From the NCBI GenBank assembly GCA_902525075.1, contig CABZFV010000001.1, positions 175,882 to 239,881 on the forward strand: a stretch of DNA of 64,000 bases, given 5' to 3'. The DNA comes from an uncultured Prochlorococcus sp. GTDB taxonomy: Bacteria; Cyanobacteriota; Cyanobacteriia; PCC-6307; Cyanobiaceae. The notes under the pieces were generated by a model. That model made no database searches. It was not told the origin of the DNA and worked only from the letters and a program-made list of their open reading frames with translations. Shown here piece after piece: positions 54,784-64,000 of this stretch. The position numbers and the translations under genes are program-made. Position 1 is the first letter of the stretch. Every line of letters begins with the position of its first letter.

Positions 54784-55512
54784 ATGAATGAAATTAATCA
54801 AACAAATAGTGAATCGGTAAGAAAATCAAGAATATTATTAGTTGATGATGAGCCTGGTTTAAGAACAGCTGTTAAAACATTTTTAGAAGATGAAGGCTTT
54901 GAAATATTTATTGCAGTTGATGGAGAGGATGGTTGGGAAAAAGCTCAAACAATTTTCCCTGATTTGATAATTAGCGATGTTATGATGCCCCGAGCTAACG
55001 GTTATGCTTTATTGGGAAAAATTAGAGAGGATGAAAAATTAGGAGGTACTCCAGTTATTTTTCTAACTGCAAAAGGAATGACCCTAGACAGAACAGAAGG
55101 TTATCTTGCAGGAGTTGATGATTATATTTCCAAACCTTTCGATCCCGATGAATTAGCTGCAAGAGTTAAAAATGTAATCAACAGGCAAGAACGATTATTA
55201 AAAGAAGCGGCACGATTCGCAGATATTGACGTAAGCAAAATGGCAAAACAAATTACTGAAATAAAATCTATGCTCACAGATCAAAACCAGACTAATCCAG
55301 AAAATAAAATAAATCTTCCTAGTTTTACTCCTAGAGAAGCAAGTGTGCTTCAACTAGTAGCAGAAGGACTGATGAACAAAGAAATTGCGAGGCAGCTTGA
55401 AACATCTATTAGAAATGTTGAGAAATATGTAAGTAGGCTTTTTATTAAGACAGGTACATCTAGCCGAACAGAATTAGTTCGTTATGCACTTGAAAATCAT
55501 TTAGTAAAATAA
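54784..55512 (+). CDS. response regulator, REC + LuxR/NarL-type HTH
   Basis: ILLVDDEPGLRTAV; LIISDVMMPRANGY; VIFLTAKG; C-terminal FTPREASVLQLVAEGLMNKEIARQLETSIRNVEKYVSRLFIKTG. Confidence 0.93.
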   Translation: MNEINQTNSESVRKSRILLVDDEPGLRTAVKTFLEDEGFEIFIAVDGEDGWEKAQTIFPDLIISDVMMPRANGYALLGKIREDEKLGGTPVIFLTAKGMTLDRTEGYLAGVDDYISKPFDPDELAARVKNVINRQERLLKEAARFADIDVSKMAKQITEIKSMLTDQNQTNPENKINLPSFTPREASVLQLVAEGLMNKEIARQLETSIRNVEKYVSRLFIKTGTSSRTELVRYALENHLVK

Positions 55513-55513
55513 A

Positions 55514-56224
55514 TTATTGAATTTTTTCGAATTCAATTAGTTTTGAAAAATAAAAAGGAGCTTGATTTAATTTCTTTTTAACAACTTTAAATCCTCTTTC
55601 TTTAGCAGCATTAATAATACCCTGTTCTTTCAATGTATATGCTCTTGTAGTTTTACTGGGCCCAGGAAATAATTTCCCAATATTTTTTAGAACAGCAAGA
55701 ACTGGAGTATAAGGAGCAAAGCTAACTATTAGTTTTTCTTTGCTTAAATCACATAGATGTTGAACCATTTCTTCTGCGACCGGTTGAGGATAATGAATAA
55801 ATACATCCAAACAAACTACAACATCAAATAATCCTTTTAATTTTTCCAGATCACAAACTTCATATTTTATTGTACCTTGATTCAAACCTAATTCATGAAT
55901 GCGTTTTTTTGTTTCTTTAATCATTTCAGAAGAAATATCGCTCATCTGCAGTTCTTTTATACCGAGTCTTAATAAAGGTATGGAAAGACTTCCTACACCA
56001 CAGCCTGCATCACAATAACTTTTTTTTGTTAGTTCAGGATAATTTTTGATATATGTGACTACATCATCTACAGTTTTTTGATGTCCTTTCCTAATATTTT
56101 TCTGGACTGTATTAATTTCATCAGATTTGCTATAAATTTTATTCCATCTTTCAAAACCAGTACCATTAAAATATTCCATTACTTCACTTTTTTCGATAAT
56201 CTTATTTGACGTCATAATATTCAA
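55514..56224 (-). CDS. chlM: Mg-protoporphyrin IX methyltransferase
   Basis: YFNGTGFERWNKIYSKSDEINTVQKNIRKGH; CDAGCGVGSLSIPL; SFAPYTPVLAVLKNIGKLFPGPSKTTRAY. Confidence 0.96.
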   Translation of the reverse strand: MNIMTSNKIIEKSEVMEYFNGTGFERWNKIYSKSDEINTVQKNIRKGHQKTVDDVVTYIKNYPELTKKSYCDAGCGVGSLSIPLLRLGIKELQMSDISSEMIKETKKRIHELGLNQGTIKYEVCDLEKLKGLFDVVVCLDVFIHYPQPVAEEMVQHLCDLSKEKLIVSFAPYTPVLAVLKNIGKLFPGPSKTTRAYTLKEQGIINAAKERGFKVVKKKLNQAPFYFSKLIEFEKIQ

Positions 56225-56304
56225 TGAAAATTTGTTCTTTTCATACTAACTAACTGGCGTCAAATTAATTGCACGCCATTATAGGAAAGAATTGATTTGT
56301 TATT

Positions 56305-56841
56305 TTGTCAGAATTGAACTCTAAAGATATTTATAAAATTGCTGTCGTAATGGGTAGTGATTCAGATCTAAATAAATTAAAGCCAGCCATTGATATTTTA
56401 AGAGAATTTGGAATAAAAACTGAAGTTTGTATACTTTCTGCTCATAGAACACCTATTGAAATGATGGAATATGCAAAAAATGCAGAATCAGAAAACATAA
56501 AAGTAATAATTGCCGGTGCTGGGGGTGCTGCTCATCTTCCAGGAATGCTAGCATCCATAACTTGCATTCCTGTAATTGGAGTACCAGTAGAGAGTAAGAC
56601 ACTGAAGGGAATTGACTCTCTTTTATCAATCGTTCAAATGCCCGCTGGAATTCCAGTTGCAACAGTTGCAATTAATGGAGGACAGAATGCTGGATTATTG
56701 GCAATAGAGATTATCAGTTTATTTGATGAATCCATAAAGAAAAATTTAAAAGAATTCAGAGAAAATCTACATACACAGGTAAGAAATAAAAATAATAAGT
56801 TATCAACTATTGGACCTGATAATTATTTTCAAAATAAATGA
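56305..56841 (+). CDS. purE: N5-carboxyaminoimidazole ribonucleotide mutase (TTG start)
   Basis: VVMGSDSDLNKLKPAIDILREFGI; SAHRTPIEM; AGAGGAAHLPGMLAS. Confidence 0.96.
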   Translation: MSELNSKDIYKIAVVMGSDSDLNKLKPAIDILREFGIKTEVCILSAHRTPIEMMEYAKNAESENIKVIIAGAGGAAHLPGMLASITCIPVIGVPVESKTLKGIDSLLSIVQMPAGIPVATVAINGGQNAGLLAIEIISLFDESIKKNLKEFRENLHTQVRNKNNKLSTIGPDNYFQNK

Positions 56842-56856
56842 ACTAATATTTTTCTA

Positions 56857-57495
56857 TTAGGCCTTGTTAAGAAAGTTTTCTTTTTTAAGGTAGTTAACAA
56901 CTTTTTCAACGGAATCATATAAATCTAACGAACCTGTATCAACAACAATTTCGGGATTATGAGGAGCTTCATATGGACTAGAAATCCCTGTAAATTCCTT
57001 AATTTCACCCAAACGAGCTTTCTTATAAAGACCTTTAGTATCCCTATTTTCGCAAACTTTGATATCAGCAGAACAATAAACTTCAATAAAATCCTTAGAT
57101 CCAATAATTTTTCTCACCTTATCTCTATCACTAATAAATGGCGAAACAAATGCTGTAATAGTTATTATCCCAGCATTCATAAATAAATTAGCAACTTCGC
57201 CAATTCTCCTAATATTTTCTTCTCTATCTTCATCCGAAAAACCAAGATCTTTACATAAACCGTGTCTAATATTATCTCCATCCAAAACATAAGTCGAAAA
57301 ACCATCTAAATGTAAAACTTCATTTAAAGCATTGGCCAAAGTACTTTTACCAGAACCAGATAAACCTGTAAACCAGATAACCATACCTTTATGACCTCTC
57401 ATTTTCTCTAACTTTTCTCTGTCAATAGTTAAGTTGTGCCACTTTATATTGGTTGACTTTGTTTGATCTTGTTCTTTCATGTTTTGTATCATCAA
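56857..57495 (-). CDS. cysC: adenylylsulfate kinase
   Basis: GMVIWFTGLSGSGKSTLANALNEVL; YVLDGDNIRHGLCKDLGFSDEDREENIRRIGEVA. Confidence 0.97.
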   Translation of the reverse strand: MMIQNMKEQDQTKSTNIKWHNLTIDREKLEKMRGHKGMVIWFTGLSGSGKSTLANALNEVLHLDGFSTYVLDGDNIRHGLCKDLGFSDEDREENIRRIGEVANLFMNAGIITITAFVSPFISDRDKVRKIIGSKDFIEVYCSADIKVCENRDTKGLYKKARLGEIKEFTGISSPYEAPHNPEIVVDTGSLDLYDSVEKVVNYLKKENFLNKA

Positions 57496-57522
57496 AATTA
57501 AAAACCTATCCTAACCCTTGCT

Positions 57523-57843
57523 TCATAAATTATGAAATCCCTCTTTACGAAGAAACTCAACTGATTTCGATACCATATCACCCTGTAACTGGATATTTCT
57601 ATCAATCAATGTTCCTCCAGTCCCACAAAAAACTTTAATTTTTTTTAGTAATTCTTTTAATAAGATTTCATCCTCAGTGCCTAAACCTCTAATTAAAGTT
57701 ACAGTCTTTCCCTTTTTACCTTTTTTTTGTTTTGAAATATTTATTTTTGATCTTTTATTAACAGTGTCTACCTTAGCTGCTTCTTCAGATATTTTTTCTT
57801 GATTATCAAACTCGATCCAATTCTTTTTTCCCATTATTTTCAA
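57523..57843 (-). CDS. SUI1/YciH family translation factor
   Basis: KGKTVTLIRGLGTEDEILLKELLKKIKVFCGTGGTLIDRNIQLQGDMVSKSVEFLRKEG. Confidence 0.92.
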   Translation of the reverse strand: MKIMGKKNWIEFDNQEKISEEAAKVDTVNKRSKINISKQKKGKKGKTVTLIRGLGTEDEILLKELLKKIKVFCGTGGTLIDRNIQLQGDMVSKSVEFLRKEGFHNL

Positions 57844-57882
57844 TATAATCTATAGTTAGTTAATACCTATTCTATAGAAAAA

Positions 57883-59127
57883 GTGGTAAGTACATTTTCT
57901 CGCAAAGATCAAAACTATAAAAATGACGATTTAAATCAACCCTCCAAAGAGGGAAGATTTGGAAAATATGGCGGTCAATATGTTCCTGAAACGCTAATGC
58001 CTGCTCTTTTTGAGCTTGAAACAGCTGCATTTAATGCATGGAAAGATAAACTTTTTGTAGAAGAATTAAATCATCTACTCAAGACCTATGTAGGAAGAGA
58101 AACACCACTTTATGAAGCCAAAAGACTTACTGAACATTACAAAACTAAACAAGCAACTCCTAGAATATGGCTTAAAAGAGAAGATTTAAATCATACAGGG
58201 GCTCACAAAATTAATAATGCACTTGGACAAGCTCTACTGGCAATAAGAATGGGCAAAAAAAGGATAATTGCAGAAACAGGAGCAGGTCAGCATGGAGTTG
58301 CTACTGCTACTGTTTGTGCGAGATTTGGCTTGAAATGTATTATCTACATGGGTGCTGAAGACATAAAAAGGCAATCTCTTAACGTTTTCAGAATGAAACT
58401 TCTAGGAGCTGAAGTTAAAGTTGTAAATTCTGGAACTGCAACACTTAAGGATGCCACCAGTGAAGCTATTAGAGATTGGGTTTCTAATGTCGAAACCACA
58501 CACTACATTTTAGGATCTGTTGCAGGTCCACACCCTTTCCCAAAGATTGTGCGAGATTTTCATGCAGTTATAGGTGAAGAAACTAAAAAACAATGTTTGG
58601 AATCATTTGGATCTTTTCCTGATATTTTGCTTGCTTGTGTAGGTGGGGGATCAAATGCAATGGGGCTTTTCCATCCTTTTGTTAAAGAAACTTCTGTTCG
58701 TCTTATTGGAGTTGAAGCCGCAGGAAGCGGAGTTGATACTGACAAACATGCTGCCACTATAACTAAAGGTTCAGTTGGAATTTTGCATGGATCAATGAGT
58801 CTTCTCTTGCAAGATGATAATGGTCAAGTACAAGAAGCTCACTCAATAAGCGCAGGTTTAGATTACCCTGGAGTAGGACCTGAACATAGCCATTTAAAAG
58901 ATATAGGTAGAGCAGAATATGGATCAGTCACAGATCAAGAAGCTTTGGACGCTTTGAAACTTGTTAGTGAGCTAGAAGGAATTATACCTGCACTTGAAAC
59001 TTCCCATGCCTTTGCATGGTTAGATAAATTATGCCCTACTCTTGAAAAAGATACTCATATAGTTATCAATTGCTCTGGCAGAGGCGACAAAGATGTTAAT
59101 ACTGTTGCATCTTCATTAGATATTTAA
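57883..59127 (+). CDS. trpB: tryptophan synthase beta subunit (GTG start)
   Basis: [61 protein letters not shown]. Confidence 0.98.
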   Translation: MVSTFSRKDQNYKNDDLNQPSKEGRFGKYGGQYVPETLMPALFELETAAFNAWKDKLFVEELNHLLKTYVGRETPLYEAKRLTEHYKTKQATPRIWLKREDLNHTGAHKINNALGQALLAIRMGKKRIIAETGAGQHGVATATVCARFGLKCIIYMGAEDIKRQSLNVFRMKLLGAEVKVVNSGTATLKDATSEAIRDWVSNVETTHYILGSVAGPHPFPKIVRDFHAVIGEETKKQCLESFGSFPDILLACVGGGSNAMGLFHPFVKETSVRLIGVEAAGSGVDTDKHAATITKGSVGILHGSMSLLLQDDNGQVQEAHSISAGLDYPGVGPEHSHLKDIGRAEYGSVTDQEALDALKLVSELEGIIPALETSHAFAWLDKLCPTLEKDTHIVINCSGRGDKDVNTVASSLDI

Positions 59128-59478
59128 TCAATACCTTGGTATTGATGGGTCAATATATCTACTCCATCCATCAATACCCTCCTCCAAATTCCATATTTCG
59201 CTCACAATATTATTATCCAAGCACCATTGAGAAAAGTTATAACTTCTTATTCCTGCATGACAGGTAACTACAATTTCTCTATCTAATAAACCAGCAAATA
59301 TTTCTTCAACATATTCACAGGTGACTTTACTAATTGGTATGTGTAAAAATTCTTTTGAGAAACGAGCCAGTTCAAGCTCTGACTGCTCTCTTACATCAAC
59401 CAAGACTGGATCTTCTTTCTCAGAATTAAACCAATCATTGAGACTAGAAGCATTTATAGATTTTGGATAACTTCCCAA
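59128..59478 (-). CDS. rhodanese-like domain protein
   Basis: PVLVDVREQSELELARF; active loop CHAGIRS. Confidence 0.88.
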   Translation of the reverse strand: MGSYPKSINASSLNDWFNSEKEDPVLVDVREQSELELARFSKEFLHIPISKVTCEYVEEIFAGLLDREIVVTCHAGIRSYNFSQWCLDNNIVSEIWNLEEGIDGWSRYIDPSIPRY

Positions 59479-59567
59479 TTTATAGGATAAATTATATGTT
59501 ATTTACAATTTAATAAATTAAGTTGCAGTAGTAAGTTTATTGTTAAAAATAAAAATAAACATTGATA

Positions 59568-61025
59568 ATGAAACTTAGAGTACTAGCAATAATATTATTA
59601 TCTTTATTACTTTTTTTTGGTTTTAAAAAAGAATTTCCTTATAAAAATAAGGAGCAAAGTACAAATATTGAGCAAATAAGTATTATAAGATATATACCTG
59701 AAAACAATAAATTATTATTTATTTCAAATTTAGATAGTTTTAATATTGTTCATAATAATGAAAAGAATAAAAATCCAACAAATCAAGACAACTTTGTTTT
59801 AATAAAAGACTCTATATTAGATTACTTAGGAATAGATCTTGGCAACAATCAATTAGAAGATATTTATAATAACGAACTTATAATCTCAACTTTTGAAAAT
59901 AATAAAAAGCTTAAAGATGATATTTTGATTGTTTTTAAAATTAAGCCAGAAAAAACAATAGATGATTTATTAAATTTACCTAATAAAATAGATCAGATTG
60001 ATGAAATAATTCCAATTAATAGAGCAAACAAAATAAATTTCCTTAACTATATATACCGGACCAACGATAATTATATAATTGCTTCATCAGATAAAAAATT
60101 AATCAAAAATAGTATTAGCTCTAGTGAAAATTTTAAGAAAAAAAAATTTCAATATGAGGGAGAACTTATTGGACTGAAAAATGAAAAAAATATATTATTC
60201 ACAAATAAATTTTTGGAAAATAAATTTTTTAATAGAGAAATTTTTACTGAGAATAATGGGGATAATATTGCTACAACTTTTGACTTTAAAAATAAGAAAC
60301 TAATTTTAAAATCATATTTACTAAATAATAAAAAAAATATTGATATTCTTACTTACGAAAAGTTAATTAATAAAGAGAATAGTAATGAAGATAATCCTGA
60401 AAATTTAATTTTTTGTGATATAAAAAATTTTGACAAATATCTTAATCCCTTAATAAATGATTTTCAACTCAGTTTTTTTGAAGAGTTTAATCAAAATAAT
60501 AATCAAAACATTTTAATTCTCAATTCAAATAAAGATTGGCTTATTACGTTTGAAAAAAATAATGAAGATCAATTTGATTTAAGTGCTTTGAAAAAGCTAA
60601 AAGATTTCAACAAATATACTTTGAAACAAAATGAAGATAATTATTCGATATATTCCAAAGATATTCTTGAAGAAAAAAACGATGTTATAAAACAATTATC
60701 TTTTGAAAATATCTATTCGATAGAATCAGGAGGATTACAAATCATAAGTAATCATTTAATTGCTGCTAAAGAATTTGAGAAAATATCAAAAAAATTTTTT
60801 AACCTAAAAAGTAATATAGATAAATCTACTGTTCTTTATTCAAAAGTTGATATCAAGGATGGTAATTCTAATAAAATTGAATATTTTTCTAATTTGAAGG
60901 ACCTTAATTTTCTCATTAAAAATATTTTAAAAATATCAAATGACGAATCGCTAGAAATCATAAGTCAGTCTATTCCTGAAAAAAATCCAATTATTTACAG
61001 AGAAACAATATTAAACATTCTATAA
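59568..61025 (+). CDS. conserved hypothetical exported protein (DUF3352-like)
   Basis: 486 aa, N-terminal hydrophobic helix (VLAIILLSLLLFFGF), extremely Asn/Lys rich. Likely ATG at 59568 (track start 59562 is TTG). Confidence 0.65.
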   Translation: MKLRVLAIILLSLLLFFGFKKEFPYKNKEQSTNIEQISIIRYIPENNKLLFISNLDSFNIVHNNEKNKNPTNQDNFVLIKDSILDYLGIDLGNNQLEDIYNNELIISTFENNKKLKDDILIVFKIKPEKTIDDLLNLPNKIDQIDEIIPINRANKINFLNYIYRTNDNYIIASSDKKLIKNSISSSENFKKKKFQYEGELIGLKNEKNILFTNKFLENKFFNREIFTENNGDNIATTFDFKNKKLILKSYLLNNKKNIDILTYEKLINKENSNEDNPENLIFCDIKNFDKYLNPLINDFQLSFFEEFNQNNNQNILILNSNKDWLITFEKNNEDQFDLSALKKLKDFNKYTLKQNEDNYSIYSKDILEEKNDVIKQLSFENIYSIESGGLQIISNHLIAAKEFEKISKKFFNLKSNIDKSTVLYSKVDIKDGNSNKIEYFSNLKDLNFLIKNILKISNDESLEIISQSIPEKNPIIYRETILNIL

Positions 61026-61151
61026 ATTAAATTTATTCAAACATGCCTCAAAAACAATCAGTTTAATTTTTTGCGAAGTTAATATCTTGTGGTTAATTAA
61101 AAATTATTTGACTATCTTTAATCTATAAGTATTTGATATTGAATTAAGCAA

Positions 61152-62297
61152 TTGGATAATAACAAACTAATTTCAAAACCAGGATTAGAGGGTGTCCCAG
61201 TTACTAATTCATCTATATGTGATATCGACGGCAACAAAGGTAAATTATTGTACAGAGGCTATTCCATTGAGGAACTATCCAAAAAAAGCAGTTTTTTAGA
61301 AACTGCTTACCTATTGATTTGGGGTGAATTGCCCACAGCTATTCAACTAAGAGATTTCGAACAAGAAGTTCAGATGCATCGGAGGTTAAGTTTTAGAGTC
61401 AGAGATATGATGAAATGTTTCCCTGCAACTGGTCATCCTATGGATGCTCTTCAATCTAGTGCGGCTTCTTTGGGGCTCTTCTATTCGCGTAGAGCAATAG
61501 ATGATCCTAATTACATTTACAACGCAGTCATAAGACTAATAGCGAAAATACCCACAATGATTGCAGCGTTTCAACTTATTAGAAAAGGGCAAGACCCAAT
61601 TCAACCTAGAGATGATCTAACTTACTCATCAAATTTTCTTTACATGTTGACTGAAAAAGAACAAGATCCCATAGCCGCAAAAGTTTTTGATAGGTGCTTA
61701 ATTCTACATGCCGAACATAGTTTAAACGCAAGTACATTTAGCGCTAGAGTGACTGCAAGTACTCTTACAGATCCATATGCTGTCATCGCTTCTGCAGTAG
61801 GAACCCTGGCTGGCCCATTGCATGGAGGAGCAAACGAGGATGTAATTGCGATGTTAGAAGAGATTAAAACCCCAGAAAATACAGGGTCTTTTTTAGATAA
61901 TGCAATAAAAACTAAAAGTAAGATTATGGGCTTCGGCCACAGAGAATATAAAGTGAAAGATCCCAGAGCAATAATTCTTCAAAAACTTGCAGAAGAACTT
62001 TTTATTAGATTTGGAGCAGATGAAATGTATGAAGTTGCTAAATCACTTGAGGCAGAGGCAATACCAAGACTTGGACCTAAGGGTATATTCCCTAACGTGG
62101 ATTTTTATTCTGGTCTTGTTTATAGAAAACTTGGTATTCCTCGTGATTTATTTACTCCAATTTTTGCCATATCTAGAGTGGCTGGTTGGTTAGCTCATTG
62201 GAGAGAGCAACTTGGAGCAAATAGAATTTTCAGACCATCGCAAATCTACACAGGTTCAGCACCAAGAGATTGGATCAGCTTAGAAAGTAGAGAATAA
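61152..62297 (+). CDS. gltA: citrate synthase (TTG start)
   Basis: GLEGVPVTNSSICDIDGNKGKLLYRGYSIEEL; LHAEHSLNASTFSARV; GPLHGGANEDVIAML; GFGHREYKVKDPRA. Confidence 0.97.
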   Translation: MDNNKLISKPGLEGVPVTNSSICDIDGNKGKLLYRGYSIEELSKKSSFLETAYLLIWGELPTAIQLRDFEQEVQMHRRLSFRVRDMMKCFPATGHPMDALQSSAASLGLFYSRRAIDDPNYIYNAVIRLIAKIPTMIAAFQLIRKGQDPIQPRDDLTYSSNFLYMLTEKEQDPIAAKVFDRCLILHAEHSLNASTFSARVTASTLTDPYAVIASAVGTLAGPLHGGANEDVIAMLEEIKTPENTGSFLDNAIKTKSKIMGFGHREYKVKDPRAIILQKLAEELFIRFGADEMYEVAKSLEAEAIPRLGPKGIFPNVDFYSGLVYRKLGIPRDLFTPIFAISRVAGWLAHWREQLGANRIFRPSQIYTGSAPRDWISLESRE

Positions 62298-62372
62298 TAT
62301 TTGCAGCTTTTCATAAAAAACACACATATTGTTTGTGAAGAGTTAATCTATAGAGTAAATAACATAAAAATT

Positions 62373-63491
62373 TTGGAATACGGTTTAGATCTCGAATATA
62401 GTTTTAGTGAAATCTTAAAAGGTTTTGGCCTTTCCAGCGAAATCGCTCATATAATATGGCTCCCTCTTCCTATGCTTTTGGTTTTGGTAGCGGCAGTTGT
62501 TGGCGTTTTAGTAACAGTTTGGCTTGAAAGAAAAATATCTGCTGCTGCTCAACAAAGAATAGGTCCAGAATATGCTGGAGCGCTCGGTGTCCTCCAACCA
62601 ATTGCAGATGGTCTTAAGTTACTTGTCAAAGAAGATATTATTCCTGCCAAAGCGGATGAGATTCTCTTCACTGCAGGACCTATATTAGTTCTCGTCCCAG
62701 TAATTCTGTCCTGGCTAATTGTTCCTTTTGGACAAAACCTTTTAATAAGTAACGTTGGTATTGGAATTTTCCTATGGATTGCTTTAAGCAGTATTCAGCC
62801 AATTGGCCTTCTTATGAGCGGATACGCATCAAATAATAAGTATTCTTTATTAGGAGGTTTAAGAGCAGCGGCTCAATCAATAAGTTATGAAATTCCTTTA
62901 GCTTTATCTGTACTGGCTATCGTATTAATGACAAATTCTCTAAGTACTGTTGACATTGTCAACCAACAAAATGGTGCTGGAATCCTAAGTTGGAATATAT
63001 GGAGACAACCAGTTGGTTTTATAGTCTTTTGGATTTGTGCTCTTGCAGAATGTGAAAGACTTCCATTTGACTTACCCGAAGCCGAAGAAGAATTAGTTGC
63101 GGGATATCAAACTGAATATGCAGGGATGAAATTCGCATTGTTCTACCTGGGTAGTTACATTAATTTAATTCTTTCAGCTTTATTAGTATCAATACTTTAT
63201 TTGGGAGGATGGGGTTTTCCTATTCCAGTTGAATTAATAGCTAAGTTTCTTAATTTACCTATTAATGCACCCTTTATTCAGGTTTTCACTGCATCAATAG
63301 GAATTGTAATGACTGTACTGAAAGCATATCTTTTAGTTTTTATTGCAATATTATTACGTTGGACAACTCCTAGAGTAAGAATAGATCAACTCTTAGATCT
63401 AGGATGGAAGTTTCTTCTGCCAATTTCTCTTGCTAATCTTTTGATAACAGCAGGATTAAAGCTTGCTTTTCCGCAATTCTTTGGTGGTTAA
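62373..63491 (+). CDS. ndhA: NAD(P)H-quinone oxidoreductase subunit 1
   Basis: [43 protein letters not shown]. Track start 62301; an in-frame TTG at 62373 ([18 protein letters not shown]...) gives 372 aa and seems the more natural start. Confidence 0.95.
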   Translation: MEYGLDLEYSFSEILKGFGLSSEIAHIIWLPLPMLLVLVAAVVGVLVTVWLERKISAAAQQRIGPEYAGALGVLQPIADGLKLLVKEDIIPAKADEILFTAGPILVLVPVILSWLIVPFGQNLLISNVGIGIFLWIALSSIQPIGLLMSGYASNNKYSLLGGLRAAAQSISYEIPLALSVLAIVLMTNSLSTVDIVNQQNGAGILSWNIWRQPVGFIVFWICALAECERLPFDLPEAEEELVAGYQTEYAGMKFALFYLGSYINLILSALLVSILYLGGWGFPIPVELIAKFLNLPINAPFIQVFTASIGIVMTVLKAYLLVFIAILLRWTTPRVRIDQLLDLGWKFLLPISLANLLITAGLKLAFPQFFGG

Positions 63492-63559
63492 ATTTAAGTA
63501 AAAATACTTAAATTCAAAAATTTTCCACTAAAATAAAATAACTAAGTAAATTTTTCGAA

Positions 63560-64000
63560 ATGAACAATTTCCTTCAACAAATAAATAGCTATATCAAAGA
63601 AGCATTTAATGCTGGCAAATATTTATACAATGGTATATCTGTAACTTTTGATCATCTTCGAAGAAGACCTGTTACTGTTCAATATCCATATGAAAAATTA
63701 ATACCATCTGAAAGATATAGAGGAAGGATACATTATGAATTTGATAAATGTATTGCTTGTGAAGTTTGTGTGAGGGTATGTCCCATAAATCTTCCAGTAG
63801 TTGATTGGGTAATGAATAAAGAAACCAAAAAAAAGGAACTTAGAAATTATTCAATAGATTTTGGAGTTTGTATTTTTTGTGGAAATTGTGTTGAATATTG
63901 CCCAACTAATTGTCTATCAATGACCGAAGAATATGAATTAGCTACTTTTGACAGACACAATTTAAATTTCGATAATATCGCACTTGGCAGACTACCCACA
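63560..64000 (+). CDS. ndhI: NAD(P)H-quinone oxidoreductase subunit I, partial
   Basis: [75 protein letters not shown]...[16 protein letters not shown]; two 4Fe-4S motifs; runs off the window. Confidence 0.96.
   Translation, partial: MNNFLQQINSYIKEAFNAGKYLYNGISVTFDHLRRRPVTVQYPYEKLIPSERYRGRIHYEFDKCIACEVCVRVCPINLPVVDWVMNKETKKKELRNYSIDFGVCIFCGNCVEYCPTNCLSMTEEYELATFDRHNLNFDNIALGRLPT

Noticed and set aside
56453-56671. 72-aa minus-strand ORF
   Set aside because: Antisense shadow of purE.

Overview
AT-rich, gene-dense, streamlined genome segment whose gene content and style match a high-light-adapted Prochlorococcus (strain not determinable by eye). It is nearly all core housekeeping and photosynthesis genes: psbA, hemB, chlM, ndhH/A/I, a phylloquinone (men) cluster, a BicA-like/SbtA/SbtB bicarbonate-uptake operon, CP12, eno, pgk, clpB2, the secE-nusG-rplK-rplA-rplJ-rplL operon, rnhA, pyrD, murG, spoT/relA, mnmE, nadC, argS, prfB, gshB, rsmH, trpB, trpG, purE, cysC and gltA. 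I saw no rRNA, tRNA, CRISPR array, IS element or prophage. The most interesting points are: (1) an unlisted ~42-codon ORF upstream of psbA whose leader can be drawn as an H-type pseudoknot that occludes its Shine-Dalgarno; (2) a prfB +1 programmed frameshift that the ORF track misses; (3) a thioredoxin-reductase-like protein with a CATC centre but a degraded NADPH site (DDOR-like); (4) a ClpB2 whose first AAA+ domain lacks the arginine-finger RRF motif; (5) an exported metallo-beta-lactamase-fold protein without HxHxDH; (6) SbtB and CP12 proteins that have each lost a redox cysteine motif; (7) structured leaders and hairpins around ribosomal-protein genes and ndhA/ndhI; and (8) extreme compaction, with tail-to-tail CDS overlaps and 23-60 bp divergent promoters. 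All family assignments are from reading protein motifs; no searches were run.
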